Shown here: positions 29,673 through 38,079 of the stretch, in pieces
Layout: the number at the start of each line of letters is the position of its first letter
Position numbering within the stretch: the first letter of the stretch is position 1
Notes under the pieces: generated by a model
Databases searched by the model: none
The model's input: the letters and a program-made list of their open reading frames with translations, nothing else
Told to the model about the DNA's origin: nothing
From: Lysinibacillus fusiformis
Lineage (GTDB): Bacteria > Bacillota > Bacilli > Bacillales_A > Planococcaceae
Length of the DNA stretch: 64,000 nucleotides
Direction of reading: 5' to 3'
Assembly: GCF_007362955.1 (NCBI RefSeq)
Contig: NZ_CP041696.1
Location: 4,588,001 to 4,652,000 of the forward strand
Translations under genes and position numbers: made by a program

Positions 29673-30620
29673 ATGTCAAAAGCAAAACGTTTATTAGATA
29701 TTTTGCTGTTTGCGAATGCAAAAAGAAAGTTTACTGCGCAAGAAATAGCCGATGAATTCAATATATCCATCCGCACTGTTCATCGATATATCTTAGATTT
29801 AAGTGATATGGGCTTACCTATCTACGCAGAACAAGGTAGAAACGGCGGCTATACAGTCCTAACAAATCGACTGCTACCGCCTATTTTATTCACAGAGGAA
29901 GAAGTTGTTTCCATCTTCTTTGCCTTTCAATCTCTCCGTTACTACCGTGACTTGCCTTTCGATGCTGAAATCCACTCAGCTGGCCATAAATTATATAGCT
30001 CACTTCAAAGTGATGCTAAAACTAAAGTAGATAAAATTCGTTCTTACATCGCTTTTTGGAATCCTAAAAGAACGATTGACACACCTTTTTTAAAGGATGT
30101 TTTAGAAGCCTCGATAGAAGGTAGTCATCTACATATACAATATGAATCGAAATCAGGTACAACCACAAAACATATCCGCCCTCTCGGTGTATATGCTCAT
30201 GATGGTTTATGGTATTTACCAGCTCATGATTTTAATAAGCAAAAAGTATTGTTATATCGTGTAGACCGTATTCTAGCTATTGTTTCAACTGAAAAACACG
30301 AAGAAATATTTATGAATTTAGAAGACTGGTTTGATTCGTATGAAGTAAAAAACCCGATTCATTTGCATGTTCAATTATCCATGGAAGGCGTACGTCAATG
30401 TAAAAGTGTGCCTAGCTTCGAGGGGCTTATCGTAATTAAAAAAGATGGCTCAGGCTACATTGATGCAATGATCGACAAAGGAGAACTTGGTTTTATCACC
30501 CCACTCTTTTTCAGACTAGGTTGTCATGCAAAAATTTTAGAACCAGCGGCATTAATTGAGAATTTACGAACACATGCAGAAGAGATTTTAACGATGTATC
30601 GGGATACACCAAACTCTTAG
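29673..30620 (+). CDS. HTH-WYL transcription regulator (YafY type)
   Basis: 315 residues from the ATG at 29673, which has AAAGGTGA upstream. The N-terminal HTH-11 domain includes FTAQEIADEFNISIRTVHRY. A WYL domain lies in the middle (RPLGVYAHDGLWYLPAHD), and a C-terminal WCX extension follows. WYL domains bind nucleic acid or nucleotide-type ligands and act as repressors or activators. It is divergent from the DHFR-like gene across 116 bases. Confidence 0.88.
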   Translation: MSKAKRLLDILLFANAKRKFTAQEIADEFNISIRTVHRYILDLSDMGLPIYAEQGRNGGYTVLTNRLLPPILFTEEEVVSIFFAFQSLRYYRDLPFDAEIHSAGHKLYSSLQSDAKTKVDKIRSYIAFWNPKRTIDTPFLKDVLEASIEGSHLHIQYESKSGTTTKHIRPLGVYAHDGLWYLPAHDFNKQKVLLYRVDRILAIVSTEKHEEIFMNLEDWFDSYEVKNPIHLHVQLSMEGVRQCKSVPSFEGLIVIKKDGSGYIDAMIDKGELGFITPLFFRLGCHAKILEPAALIENLRTHAEEILTMYRDTPNS

Positions 30621-30726
30621 ATTTTGGTGTTATTGGCCTTATACTTTAAGATACATTTTTAACATAATTCGTTACTACTTCTTTTGGAACTAACGTATAC
30701 TTTGTATCAGTTAGGAGGAGAGAACT

Positions 30727-31788
30727 TTGCAACCAATTGATTTAAACAAAAGAATTCATACACTAGATTATTTAAGAGGATTTGCGTTATTAGGAATCAT
30801 TTTAGTCAATATCCCCGCACTTATGTGGATTAAACCACCGACAACATCTGTGGACATTGCCTATAGCCATTTTTTAGCTCTTTTTGTTGAAGGTAAATTC
30901 TTTACAATCTTTTCTTTTTTATTTGGCGTAGGCTTTTATATTTTTATAACACGTGCTGCCACTAAAAATGAAAAAGCGAATCTCTTATTTCTAAGAAGAA
31001 TTACCATATTATTTTTATTTGGCATCGTCCACGTCTATTTTCAACCAGGAGAAGCATTAACAGTCTATGCTATATTTGGTTTAATTGCCTTACCATTTTT
31101 TAAAATGCGTAAAGAATTAAATTTAGCACTAGGGTTTATCATTTTAGCATTTACTGCTTATTTGGGTATAAAAATAGCAATGCCGTTCCCGTTAATTTTA
31201 CTTGGACTAGCCGCAGGTCAGTATCGGATATTCGAAAAATTAGATGCATATAAAAAGAAGATAATTGTTTTTACAAGTATTATGTTTTTAATAAGCTTAA
31301 GCGGATGGATTTATCAATGGTTTTATGTACCCGATGTAATATTCACGTCTCTTAATAATCTGTCGGAGGAAGAGTTAGTTAAGCATATAGCCAATATAGA
31401 AAAATTTTCGTTAATCGGGATGCAAATCAGTCCATTTGTTTCAGCGTTCTATGTAGGGATATTAATACTGTTACTCCAACTTCCATTCGTACAATTACTA
31501 TTATCTCCATTAAAAGATTATGGACGGATAGCCTTAACAAATTATTTAGGGCAAACTGCGCTTATTTTATTGATAGGGCATACATTTCAATTAATTTCAA
31601 ATATCAACTTAATTTCATCGCTCTGGATTTGCATCGGTATTTACATTTTGCAATTGCTATTTACTAAGATCTGGTTGAAATACTTTAGATTCGGACCTAT
31701 TGAGTGGCTATGGCGCATGGGTACCTATTGGACAGTGCCACCTCTATTAAAACGACATAAGAATTTTAGCACTAGGCCAACGAATTAA
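30727..31788 (+). CDS. DUF418 membrane protein (YeiB/YxaH type)
   Basis: 353 residues from a TTG at 30727 with AGGAGGAGAG upstream. About eight to ten membrane segments. The N-terminal family signature is RIHTLDYLRGFALLGIILVN and the C-terminal DUF418 block includes YGRIALTNYLGQ and FGPIEWLWR. The family is thought to be transport-related, but no substrate is known. It is a single gene whose stop overlaps its terminator. Confidence 0.85.
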   Translation: MQPIDLNKRIHTLDYLRGFALLGIILVNIPALMWIKPPTTSVDIAYSHFLALFVEGKFFTIFSFLFGVGFYIFITRAATKNEKANLLFLRRITILFLFGIVHVYFQPGEALTVYAIFGLIALPFFKMRKELNLALGFIILAFTAYLGIKIAMPFPLILLGLAAGQYRIFEKLDAYKKKIIVFTSIMFLISLSGWIYQWFYVPDVIFTSLNNLSEEELVKHIANIEKFSLIGMQISPFVSAFYVGILILLLQLPFVQLLLSPLKDYGRIALTNYLGQTALILLIGHTFQLISNINLISSLWICIGIYILQLLFTKIWLKYFRFGPIEWLWRMGTYWTVPPLLKRHKNFSTRPTN

Positions 31789-31806
31789 AGCGTGCCTAGT
31801 TTTTTT
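31771..31806 (+). terminator. Terminator overlapping the DUF418 stop codon
   Basis: ACTAGGC/GCCTAGT arms (31771-31777, 31794-31800) followed by seven T. Confidence 0.75.
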
Positions 31807-31963
31807 CATGCCGTAATAGAAGCGGTGTTAAAATCCTGGTTTTTTATAAATAATTTTATCTGAATCCTTTAATTTTATTAATATCGAGACATTTTCTCCA
31901 GTACCAGATGTATTGAAAACTACTAATATCTATAACTAATGCGAGATGATATTCTTGATAAAT

Positions 31964-32325
31964 CTAATCATCCATTTCTAGCCCATTATCCGAATCATAA
32001 AAAGTGTCTATTTCGCACAGGCTTATTTGAGCATTTTCCCAAGTAATTTCTACGACGGTTTTACGTTTATAGTTCAGTTCAATAATGCTTTTACCGAGTT
32101 TTCAATATTTATCCTTATTCTCCCCATCTGTTTGTCTCTTCTAAATTTTAAATATATGCGTATCCTTATTTAATTTAATCCCGAATTTAAAGGAAGTCCC
32201 TTCAAATTACACCTCAAACTATGAATTTGTAGGAGTAACTGAACTCGTCGTATTAATAATGTTTTGTCATTAAAACCATGTAATGCATATCGAGTGGCAT
32301 ATTCCCTACTCCTTTTTCCATATCA
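31964..32325 (-). pseudogene. Decayed reading frame, unknown protein
   Basis: On the minus strand a coding-like frame begins MEKGVGNMPLDMHYMVLMTK (ATG 32319-32321). One frameshift follows after TKH. Then TTSSVTPTNS, FEGTSFKFGIKLNKDTHIFK, KRQTDGENKDKY and KLGKSIIELNYKRKTVVEI are read, broken by stops TAG, TAA, TAG and TGA. The open end is AQISLCEIDTFYDSDNGLEM, with a stop at 31964. The multiple lesions exclude a sequencing error. The family was not recognised. The rest of 31807-32437 is AT-rich with nothing else visible. Confidence 0.65.
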
Positions 32326-32440
32326 GGCACGTCGGCAATTGAATCCTAATGCAAAATTTTTAAATACTCTACATTTTTTGAATATTTTTCAATTTAATGA
32401 TATATTTAATAACAATTATTTTATTTAAAGGGGTATTATG

Positions 32441-32773
32441 ATGGCAACAATTGAAGATTTTATATCACTTGATATTAGAATTGGTACGATTATCCAAGCC
32501 GAAGAACTTCCTAAAGCAAAGGTACCAGCAATCAAAATGAATATTGATTTTGGTGAAGCATTAGGAATGAAACAATCCTCAGCACAAATTACGAAACGAT
32601 ACAGCCCAGCAGATATCGTCGGTAAACAAGTAGTAGCTATAGTAAATTTTCCACCACGCCGAGTGGCAGGTTTTAAATCCGAAGTTCTAGTGATAGGTGG
32701 CGTTCCAACAGAAGGCGATGTTGTTTTGTTAACGCCCGATCAAGAAATACCAAATGGTACAAAAATTAGTTAA
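32441..32773 (+). CDS. csaA: tRNA-binding-domain protein CsaA
   Basis: 110 residues from the second ATG (32441), which matches the length and N-terminus of B. subtilis CsaA and has AAAGGGG 8 bases upstream. It is a single EMAP/tRNA-binding OB-fold (LDIRIGTIIQAEELPKAKVP, KQSSAQITKRYSP, VNFPPRRVAGFKSEVLVIGG). Described as an export-related chaperone and a tRNA binder, active as a dimer. It is a single-gene unit. Confidence 0.95.
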   Translation: MATIEDFISLDIRIGTIIQAEELPKAKVPAIKMNIDFGEALGMKQSSAQITKRYSPADIVGKQVVAIVNFPPRRVAGFKSEVLVIGGVPTEGDVVLLTPDQEIPNGTKIS

Positions 32774-32908
32774 TGACTTAATCTTCATTAACCTCAACGA
32801 TATTTTGGACACTACAAAGGATTAGAAGTTATCGACGTCCGCATTCGAATTGAATTGCTTGTTTAATTACTTTCAAAGATAATTCTCAACCCACTTTTGT
32901 TCCGCTTG

Positions 32909-32990
32909 TGCTATAATACTTTTACTGACTAACCTTAAAAGGGTTTAAATCAAAATTTGCTGTAGCGAGTGACGACGCTACAGCATTTTC
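32909..32990 (+). ncRNA. Putative small RNA unit, family 1, copy A
   Basis: An extended -10 (TGCTATAAT, 32909-32917) is followed after 41 bases by the hairpin GCTGTAGCG/CGCTACAGC (32959-32984) and a T-rich end. No reading frame of note lies between. The order -10, conserved ACTAACC.TAAAAGGG.TT block, hairpin recurs in copy B, and the -10 and hairpin recur in copy C. Function unknown; it may simply be a terminator with a spurious promoter. Confidence 0.4.
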
Positions 32991-33720
32991 ATTTCATATT
33001 TCCTTTTTGCTCCTCAAGTAGCTCAGGAATTGTGACAAATTTATAGCCTTGCTTTTCGAGTTCTGGTAGTATTTTTTTCATGGCTTTTACAGTTTGTTCT
33101 CGATTTCCCCCACCATCATGAAAAAGAACTATATTCCCTTCTTTAACCCCCTTTAAGACGGTATCAACAATTTTATTCACACCAGGACTTTTCCAATCCA
33201 TTGTATCTAGATGCCAAGACCACATAACTACTTTATATCCCTCTTTTACAACGGCATCTATCATCGCATCCGTATATTGCCCTTCTACAGGTCTGAATAA
33301 AATCGGTGAATAGCCGCTAATACTATAAATAGTTTCATGTGTCTGTTTTATTTCCTTCATTAAATTTGGCACATTCGTTTTTAATGGATGCGTATAGGTA
33401 TGATTCGCTATTTCGTGCCCTTCTTCATACATTCGTAAAACAACCTCAGGGTTTTTTTCTGCATTTTGACCCACAACAAAAAATGTTGCTTTTGCATCGT
33501 ATTTGGCTAATAAATCTAAAATCTCCGATGTGTACTTTTTATGAGGACCATCATCAAAGGTCAAGGCGACAATTTTTTCTTTTGTTTTTATTTCCCACAC
33601 TATTTGCCCTGCCTCTTCATAATATTTTCTTCCTCTATCTGCTGATGAGCTTTCGCTTACATAAAATATAGAGATAACCAAAATACATAGAGGTATTAAA
33701 AATAGATAAAATTTCTTCAA
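32989..33720 (-). CDS. Polysaccharide deacetylase family protein (NodB homology)
   Basis: 243 residues from the TTG at 33720, chosen because GGAGGT lies 6 bases upstream. One N-terminal membrane segment or uncleaved signal (FYLFLIPLCILVISIFYV) is followed by the NodB domain. Motif 1 is ALTFDDGPHKKYT, motif 2 is HEIANHTYTHP, motif 3 is LFRPVEGQYT (Pro-Val-Glu where Pro-Tyr/Phe-Gly is usual), and the late motif is NIVLFHDGGG. The substrate is probably peptidoglycan or another cell-wall glycan. It is a single gene whose 3' end meets repeat copy A. Confidence 0.85.
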   Translation of the reverse strand: MKKFYLFLIPLCILVISIFYVSESSSADRGRKYYEEAGQIVWEIKTKEKIVALTFDDGPHKKYTSEILDLLAKYDAKATFFVVGQNAEKNPEVVLRMYEEGHEIANHTYTHPLKTNVPNLMKEIKQTHETIYSISGYSPILFRPVEGQYTDAMIDAVVKEGYKVVMWSWHLDTMDWKSPGVNKIVDTVLKGVKEGNIVLFHDGGGNREQTVKAMKKILPELEKQGYKFVTIPELLEEQKGNMK

Positions 33721-33949
33721 ATGTTCACCTCCCAAGCAGTTTATTCAGTCTTTATTATTTGTTGATTCGTCTTAAAAATGCTTTGTTTTTCACATTTAAA
33801 AATTTTTATCTTTTACAGGGCTATGACTAATTAAACTGCTTTGAAGTGGATTTTTATATACTCTTCAAATCGTTCGGTAAATACTTATTTTTATACGCTT
33901 AAATCGCAATTCCCAAAACATATATTTCCATTCTGTTGGGGTGAGATAG

Positions 33950-34018
33950 ATTTCCACTCTGGCACTTGCGTGGACAAGCCCTGAGCCGCTTGTTTTTCCC
34001 GCAGGAGTCTAACCGCTA
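33950..34018 (-). repeat. Degenerate partial copy of the GC-rich intergenic element
   Basis: On the minus strand it reads AGACTCCTGCGGGAAAAAC followed by a GCGGCTCAGGGCTTGTCCAC stretch, close to the left core of the elements at 24427 and 27638. It lies between the deacetylase and HXXEE genes; the remaining bases of that gap are promoter DNA. Confidence 0.45.
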
Positions 34019-34062
34019 CAAGACTCTATAAAGGGAAATTTAAGGTAATATTTTTACTCATT

Positions 34063-34091
34063 TTGAGTTATATAGAAAAAATTGGTATAAT
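34063..34091 (+). promoter_or_regulatory. Promoter of the HXXEE gene
   Basis: TTGAGT (34063-34068), 17-base spacer, TATAAT (34086-34091) preceded by TGG. Confidence 0.75.
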
Positions 34092-34123
34092 AAACCGAAA
34101 GAAGTTTGAAAAGAGGTAGAATT

Positions 34124-34657
34124 ATGGATTGGATTGACGTTCAAACACTTATCTGGTTATTTCCTATTTTATTTATTTTCCATGACTTCGAAGAAATTAT
34201 TATGATCGAAAAATGGTTAACTCTCAATCGCTGCAGACTATATGAAAGATTCCCCAAAAAAATTGCTGACAGAATAGTTTTACAATTCTCTATGTCCACA
34301 GCACAATTTGCTGTTGCTGTATTATTTATCTTTTTATTTGTCAGTAGCTCTACAATTATGGCCATCCAGTATTTAAATAATGGAGTAGCCTTGAATCTCT
34401 ACTTTTTCATAGCAGTGACATTAGTTTTTTTCATCCATGCATTTACTCATATCGGGCAGTCCATTTTATTTCGCGCGATTACGCCTGGAGTAATAACGTC
34501 GGTAATAATCATACTTCCATACAGTTTCGTTTTATATCACTCATTGTTTATACATGAAATTATTACTTGGAAAATTATTTTTATCAGCTTACCTTTTAGC
34601 GTTCTAATTATACCCATTATTTTAACTGCTCATTGGATTGGAAAAAGAGTTATTTAA
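34124..34657 (+). CDS. HXXEE-motif membrane protein
   Basis: 177 residues from the ATG at 34124, which has AGAGGT upstream. Five to six hydrophobic segments. The name-giving motif HDFEE occurs at about residues 20-24, followed by the conserved late His in FIHAFTHIGQSILFR. The conserved His/Glu set in membrane helices suggests metal binding or catalysis in the membrane, but the family has no known function. It is a single gene with its own promoter. Confidence 0.8.
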   Translation: MDWIDVQTLIWLFPILFIFHDFEEIIMIEKWLTLNRCRLYERFPKKIADRIVLQFSMSTAQFAVAVLFIFLFVSSSTIMAIQYLNNGVALNLYFFIAVTLVFFIHAFTHIGQSILFRAITPGVITSVIIILPYSFVLYHSLFIHEIITWKIIFISLPFSVLIIPIILTAHWIGKRVI

Positions 34658-34724
34658 ATTAAATTTCACACTTCAACAGTTTGCCCTTGTTTGCCCATTA
34701 AATTTGCACTCTTTAGTTGGGTCT

Positions 34725-34795
34725 ACTACTTTTACTAACTAACCATAAAAGGGCTTGAACCAGTTGAAGCGTCTGCAAACGCTGCGGATTTTTTA
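34725..34795 (+). ncRNA. Putative small RNA unit, family 1, copy B
   Basis: TACTAC (34725-34730) stands where copies A and C have TATAAT/TATAGT. The 39-base middle shares CTTTTACT.ACTAACC and TAAAAGGG.TT with copy A. The hairpin AGCGT/ACGCT (34769-34784) ends in a long T-run. The promoter is weaker than in A or C. Confidence 0.35.
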
Positions 34796-34861
34796 TTTTT
34801 AAATCTAATTTTTAGGCAATTAACTATCCAAAAGTAGCTATTCAAACATAATAATAGCAGA

Positions 34862-34932
34862 AAACTAAATTTAGCTTTCACCACCTTGATTTGTTCCTAA
34901 GGGTCACTTTCATATAAGGTACCCTTTTTTGT
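34862..34932 (+). repeat. Repeat family 2, copy 1 (hairpin unit)
   Basis: TTTAGCTTTCACCACCTTGA, then TTTGTT, then an imperfect hairpin GGGTCACTT/AAGGTACCC with a run of six T. It shares order and words with 35565-35626, 38041-38070 and (minus) 55109-55190. Confidence 0.5.
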
Positions 34933-35030
34933 CTTATTGCTAATACGTAACTTGATTAATTAATTTTTAAAATCTCTAAACGAAAGGACTATAAATTGGA
35001 TGAATAACACCTCTCCTGTCTACAAACATA

Positions 35031-35039
35031 CATATTATA
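35031..35039 (+). promoter_or_regulatory. Sigma-K-like -10 element before the first yjcZ
   Basis: CATATTATA fits CATANNNTA. The same element with the same upstream spacing to an ACC triplet stands before the second copy (35332-35340). The -35 is not convincing. Confidence 0.4.
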
Positions 35040-35060
35040 TTGTAGAAAGGAGGGATTTTT

Positions 35061-35207
35061 ATGGGATACTCCGGAAATGTAGGGAATTACAATAGTTGCT
35101 GTGGAGGCTATGGCATGGACTATGGCAAGGGAAATAGTTCAACATTCGTCCTAATCGTTGTCCTATTCATTCTTTTAATTATTGTCGGCGCTAGTTTCAT
35201 GTATTAA
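35061..35207 (+). CDS. YjcZ-family sporulation peptide, 48 aa
   Basis: ATG at 35061 behind AAGGAGGGA. The Gly/Tyr/Cys-rich head (GYSGNVGNYNSCCGGYGMDY) is followed by one membrane helix (FVLIVVLFILLIIVGASFMY) that is the family hallmark. Such peptides are made late in sporulation in Bacillales and are of unknown function. A tandem paralogue follows at 35365. Confidence 0.85.
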   Translation: MGYSGNVGNYNSCCGGYGMDYGKGNSSTFVLIVVLFILLIIVGASFMY

Positions 35208-35331
35208 TCTCTTCAAAAGCCCTGTTCCTAGCTATAGCCACTCCCTTTCTCAAAACTATGTAACATGATTATTTATTTTGAGAAAGAAAATATTGATTAG
35301 ATAAAAACCACCTTCCTTTTCTACAACTACG

Positions 35332-35340
35332 CATATTATA
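35332..35340 (+). promoter_or_regulatory. Sigma-K-like -10 element before the second yjcZ
   Basis: CATATTATA, as at 35031-35039, in a similar context (CTACAA shortly upstream). Confidence 0.4.
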
Positions 35341-35364
35341 GATTGTAGAAGGGGGGAAGTTAAT

Positions 35365-35484
35365 ATGGGAAATCAAAATTATGATAACAGTGGCTACGGT
35401 TCTGGTTCAAAATTCGCCCTAATCGTTGTTCTATTCATTCTTCTAATTATTGTCGGCGCTAGTTTCATGCATAAATCGTATTAA
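35365..35484 (+). CDS. YjcZ-family sporulation peptide, 39 aa
   Basis: ATG at 35365 behind AAGGGGGGAAG. A shorter Gly/Tyr/Asn head (GNQNYDNSGYGSGSK) precedes the same hydrophobic helix, nearly identical to the 35061 copy over FALIVVLFILLIIVGASFM. A short basic tail (HKSY) follows. Tandem duplication with conserved upstream DNA suggests co-regulation in the mother cell. Confidence 0.85.
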   Translation: MGNQNYDNSGYGSGSKFALIVVLFILLIIVGASFMHKSY

Positions 35485-35552
35485 TATTTCTAATTTTTTA
35501 TCAAAAATCATAATTAATAGTTTCCAAAACTTCTGTTGCTCATAATTTATAG

Positions 35553-35626
35553 TAGGGTAATGCTAATTTAGCCTTACACCACCAGATTTGTTGGTTTGGG
35601 TCACTTTCCACCGTGTGACCCTTTTC
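35553..35626 (+). repeat. Repeat family 2, copy 2
   Basis: TAGTAGGGTAATGCTAATTT, then AGCCTTACACCACC, TTTGTT, and a hairpin with perfect GGGTCAC/GTGACCC arms (35598-35604, 35615-35621) before CTTTTC. Confidence 0.55.
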
Positions 35627-35748
35627 TTAATTAAATGAGGAGTGCAAAGTGTATTTCCACCCTTCAATTCACAACAATAATTCAGCTTTTATTTTGTTAA
35701 TACGAACTTCTCATGAAGCTCGATTTTGAACATGCGTCTCCTAAGTTG

Positions 35749-35832
35749 TGGTATAGTGCTGTTGAGTGCAACATCAAAGGACATGAACCAATTCTAGGCT
35801 GTAGCGTGTGATGACGTTGCGGCTTTTTCTTT
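35749..35832 (+). ncRNA. Putative small RNA unit, family 1, copy C
   Basis: Extended -10 TGGTATAGT (35749-35757), a 39-base middle with AAAGGACATGAACCA, then the hairpin GCTGTAGCGT/ACGTTGCGGC (35798-35823) and CTTTTTCTTTTCC. Compared with copy A the right arm changes at several positions, yet pairing is kept through G-U pairs, which suggests selection on RNA structure. Confidence 0.42.
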
Positions 35833-35922
35833 TCCTTAAAACATACAGTAATTAAAATAACCGTAGCCCCCCTAATTATGTTATCATTAACAAATAATTC
35901 CGCATTTTTAAGAGGTGTTCCG

Positions 35923-36039
35923 ATGTCTACAGGTGTGAATTTCGCACTAATTACAGTTGCATTTTCTTTAATTAATTTAGCTTATATTAAAATCAATAAG
36001 TTAGAAAAACGTATTGAAGAACTTGAAAGAAATAAGTAG
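35923..36039 (+). CDS. Small membrane/coiled-coil peptide, 38 aa
   Basis: ATG at 35923 behind AGAGGTG. One hydrophobic helix (FALITVAFSLINLAYIKI) is followed by a charged heptad-like tail (NKLEKRIEELERNK). A hairpin with T-run follows at about 36060-36090. The function is unknown. A decayed copy of the tail and upstream region lies at 47540-47635. Confidence 0.6.
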   Translation: MSTGVNFALITVAFSLINLAYIKINKLEKRIEELERNK

Positions 36040-36254
36040 TTTTAATACATAACTGGATTATAGGGCGATGTTTTAATCGCTCTTTTTTCGTTTAATCCTC
36101 AGATTGTTCATTAATATTCATAGCTACTATAAATTTCATTGTCGAAAAAATTACATTTTATCCTTACTATTTCTTCATAGTATGTGGAAATCGTGAATCT
36201 TTACGTCGCTCAAACTACTAAATTATGTATCGTATTTTTAAAGGAGTTTCATAG

Positions 36255-36575
36255 ATGATTAGTTTTTTAAAAATATTTATCGTTATATTTCTCTATTGCT
36301 ATTTGGTTTTTTATTTAAAATACTTTGAATTACAACCTATCTTCTTTATTGCTAGTTTTTTATTTTTTCTATCCATTATTATTAGTCTTAAATTTAAAGA
36401 GCACTATTTTGCAGTTAATATTTTTTCAATTGTTGCATTAGTCAATCTATCAATAATATTAGCGATATATGCTTATTTTGAAATTGGCATTATAATGTTC
36501 TTTATTTTAATTTTAATTCTATTTGTTTATTGTTATGCGCTTATTTCTTCTAGAAAAAATATACAAGATAGTTGA
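36255..36575 (+). CDS. Hypothetical membrane protein, 106 aa
   Basis: ATG at 36255 behind AAAGGAG. Nearly the whole product is hydrophobic, with about four membrane segments and a short basic C-terminus (SSRKNIQDS). It is very AT-rich, even for this region. Not recognised. Confidence 0.55.
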   Translation: MISFLKIFIVIFLYCYLVFYLKYFELQPIFFIASFLFFLSIIISLKFKEHYFAVNIFSIVALVNLSIILAIYAYFEIGIIMFFILILILFVYCYALISSRKNIQDS

Positions 36576-36690
36576 TTAAATTATGCTATTCATGATTTAT
36601 AAAGTATTGTTCATCTTAAATGTCTATGAATTGCTTATATTGCCTTTCACTGACATTATTATTTCATGAGCACATTGCATATATTATCAA

Positions 36691-36752
36691 GCATTTGCTG
36701 ATGAAGAATTAAAGCAACAAAAATTTTATCATCATTAATTAAATTTGAGTGA
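36691..36752 (+). pseudogene. 3' end of a tyrosine recombinase, remnant 1
   Basis: About 60 bases match the last 20 codons of the recombinase remnant at 39275-39481 almost base for base (GCTGATGAAGAATTAAA and on to the TGA). One A is lost, which shifts the frame. The downstream bases GATTCTCTTTTT are also shared. Confidence 0.7.
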
Positions 36753-36864
36753 TTCTCTTTTTTTAACAAAATGAGGGGGCAAAGTATATAATAAAAAGCC
36801 ACTACTCTAGAAAGTGTGACTTCTTCATAATCTCTTATAAAATTATGTTAATTAAATATTTCAT

Positions 36865-37476
36865 TTAAATAACTTCAATATCATCATCACGAACTAAAAT
36901 TACTTGTGAGTTGGATATCAGAGTCAGTGGAATTTTATTGTTACAATTAGTAATTATCTCGTCAATCATACTACTAAAGAATTCATGTCCATAATGAGGA
37001 ACAGGGTATGATGAAATTAGATTTAAACCCATAGTTGATTCTAATTGCGGTGCTTTACTCATTTCATCAATATATTTTACATATTCAATATCAGGCGCCA
37101 TTATTATTGATCCTGCAGACTCACCTATATATAGCTTACCGGAACTAACTTGTTCAATAATTAATTGATCTAGCTCCGACCTTTTTAATTCCTGAAGTAA
37201 GAAAAATGTATTACCTCCAGATACATATATAAAATCATTTTTCCTCAATATTTTTTCTGCTTCAGATTTATCAGCTTTTGATATATCGAGCATTTCTACA
37301 ATCATTCCCAACTCTTCAAAGGCCATTTTTGCAGACTCTACATAATGTACTACCTCTTCAACTATACTTGCAGTTGGAATAAAAGTAACTATTTTCCCTT
37401 CAATGTTCTCTCCAACAAAATTTTTCAAAAAATTACTAGCATCATAAAATGAAGAAGTTAAAAACATTTTTTTCAT
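36865..37476 (-). CDS. Peptidase E-like (S51 family) protein
   Basis: 203 residues of the type-1 glutamine-amidotransferase-like fold. The nucleophile elbow YIGESAGSIIMAP has Ser near residue 120. FIYVSGGNTFFLLQELK precedes it, and the later His is in PVPHYGHEF. Members cleave Asp-X dipeptides or have related roles. AGGAGGTAC precedes the ATG. It is a single gene in a decayed region. A hairpin before 36815 with T's on the minus side may terminate it. Confidence 0.8.
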   Translation of the reverse strand: MKKMFLTSSFYDASNFLKNFVGENIEGKIVTFIPTASIVEEVVHYVESAKMAFEELGMIVEMLDISKADKSEAEKILRKNDFIYVSGGNTFFLLQELKRSELDQLIIEQVSSGKLYIGESAGSIIMAPDIEYVKYIDEMSKAPQLESTMGLNLISSYPVPHYGHEFFSSMIDEIITNCNNKIPLTLISNSQVILVRDDDIEVI

Positions 37477-37613
37477 AAAGTACCTCCTAAAATAAGAACC
37501 TACGTTTCCATTTCAGGATAATAGACTTTATAAAAAAAAGCAAACATCAATCTACTTTCACTCATTATGTATAACTCTGTATCGTGTCACACCCATTTGA
37601 ATTCCTAATAAAA

Positions 37614-37639
37614 AGCCTTACCGTGCTAGGGATAAGGCT
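37614..37639 (-). terminator. Terminator of a decayed minus-strand gene
   Basis: AGCCTTA/TAAGGCT arms. On the minus strand the hairpin is followed by TTTTTATTA, about 75 bases past the stop of the fragment at 37715. Confidence 0.65.
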
Positions 37640-37714
37640 CGTCTACTGTAGTAAAAATAGTAAATTATGAGTTGCTCTTTTTTCACAACATAGAAACTTT
37701 CCAACACATTCGAA

Positions 37715-37990
37715 CTATTCTTTTGTAAAATACTTTGGATCAATTTGATCAATAAGTGAAGAAGTTAATTCAGAATAATTCCTCATTTTTATTTTATCTT
37801 CATTTGTTGGTTCCTGACTATTTTTAATAAAAACTACCCAATCTTTTTCTATCTCGCTAATATTCTTCCCGTATACTTCCTCTATTTTATTTGCTACATT
37901 CTTTTCGTTGTATATCTTTTCAAAGGGTCTGTAATTGCTGTAGGGTCCCCACTTATTTTGACTTTTTGTAAGAATTGTGGGGAGGTAGCT
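37715..37990 (-). pseudogene. C-terminal fragment of a gene, possibly a membrane-linked metallopeptidase
   Basis: The frame is open for about 91 codons with no usable start: SYLPTILTKSQNKWGPYSNY, then FEKIYNEKNVANKIEEVYGK, then ISEIEKDWVVFIKNS and a Lys/Glu-rich tail ending at TAG 37715. The phrase EEVYGKNISEIEKDWVVFI resembles the C-terminus of gluzincin-type peptidases, but this is a guess. The terminator is still present at 37614. The 5' part is gone; upstream lies a repeat and a group II intron remnant. Confidence 0.55.
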
Positions 37991-38040
37991 TCATTCAAAG
38001 TTGAAAATCCTAAAAAGTTCACATAGACCGATTTAGTTTT

Positions 38041-38070
38041 GGATCACTTACAGCCTGGTGACCCTTTTTA
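38041..38070 (+). repeat. Repeat family 2, copy 3 (hairpin only)
   Basis: GGATCAC/GTGACCC hairpin followed by TTTTTA, preceded by GATTTAGTTTT. The front part of the unit is poorly kept. Confidence 0.45.
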
Positions 38071-38079
38071 TAGTTTTTA

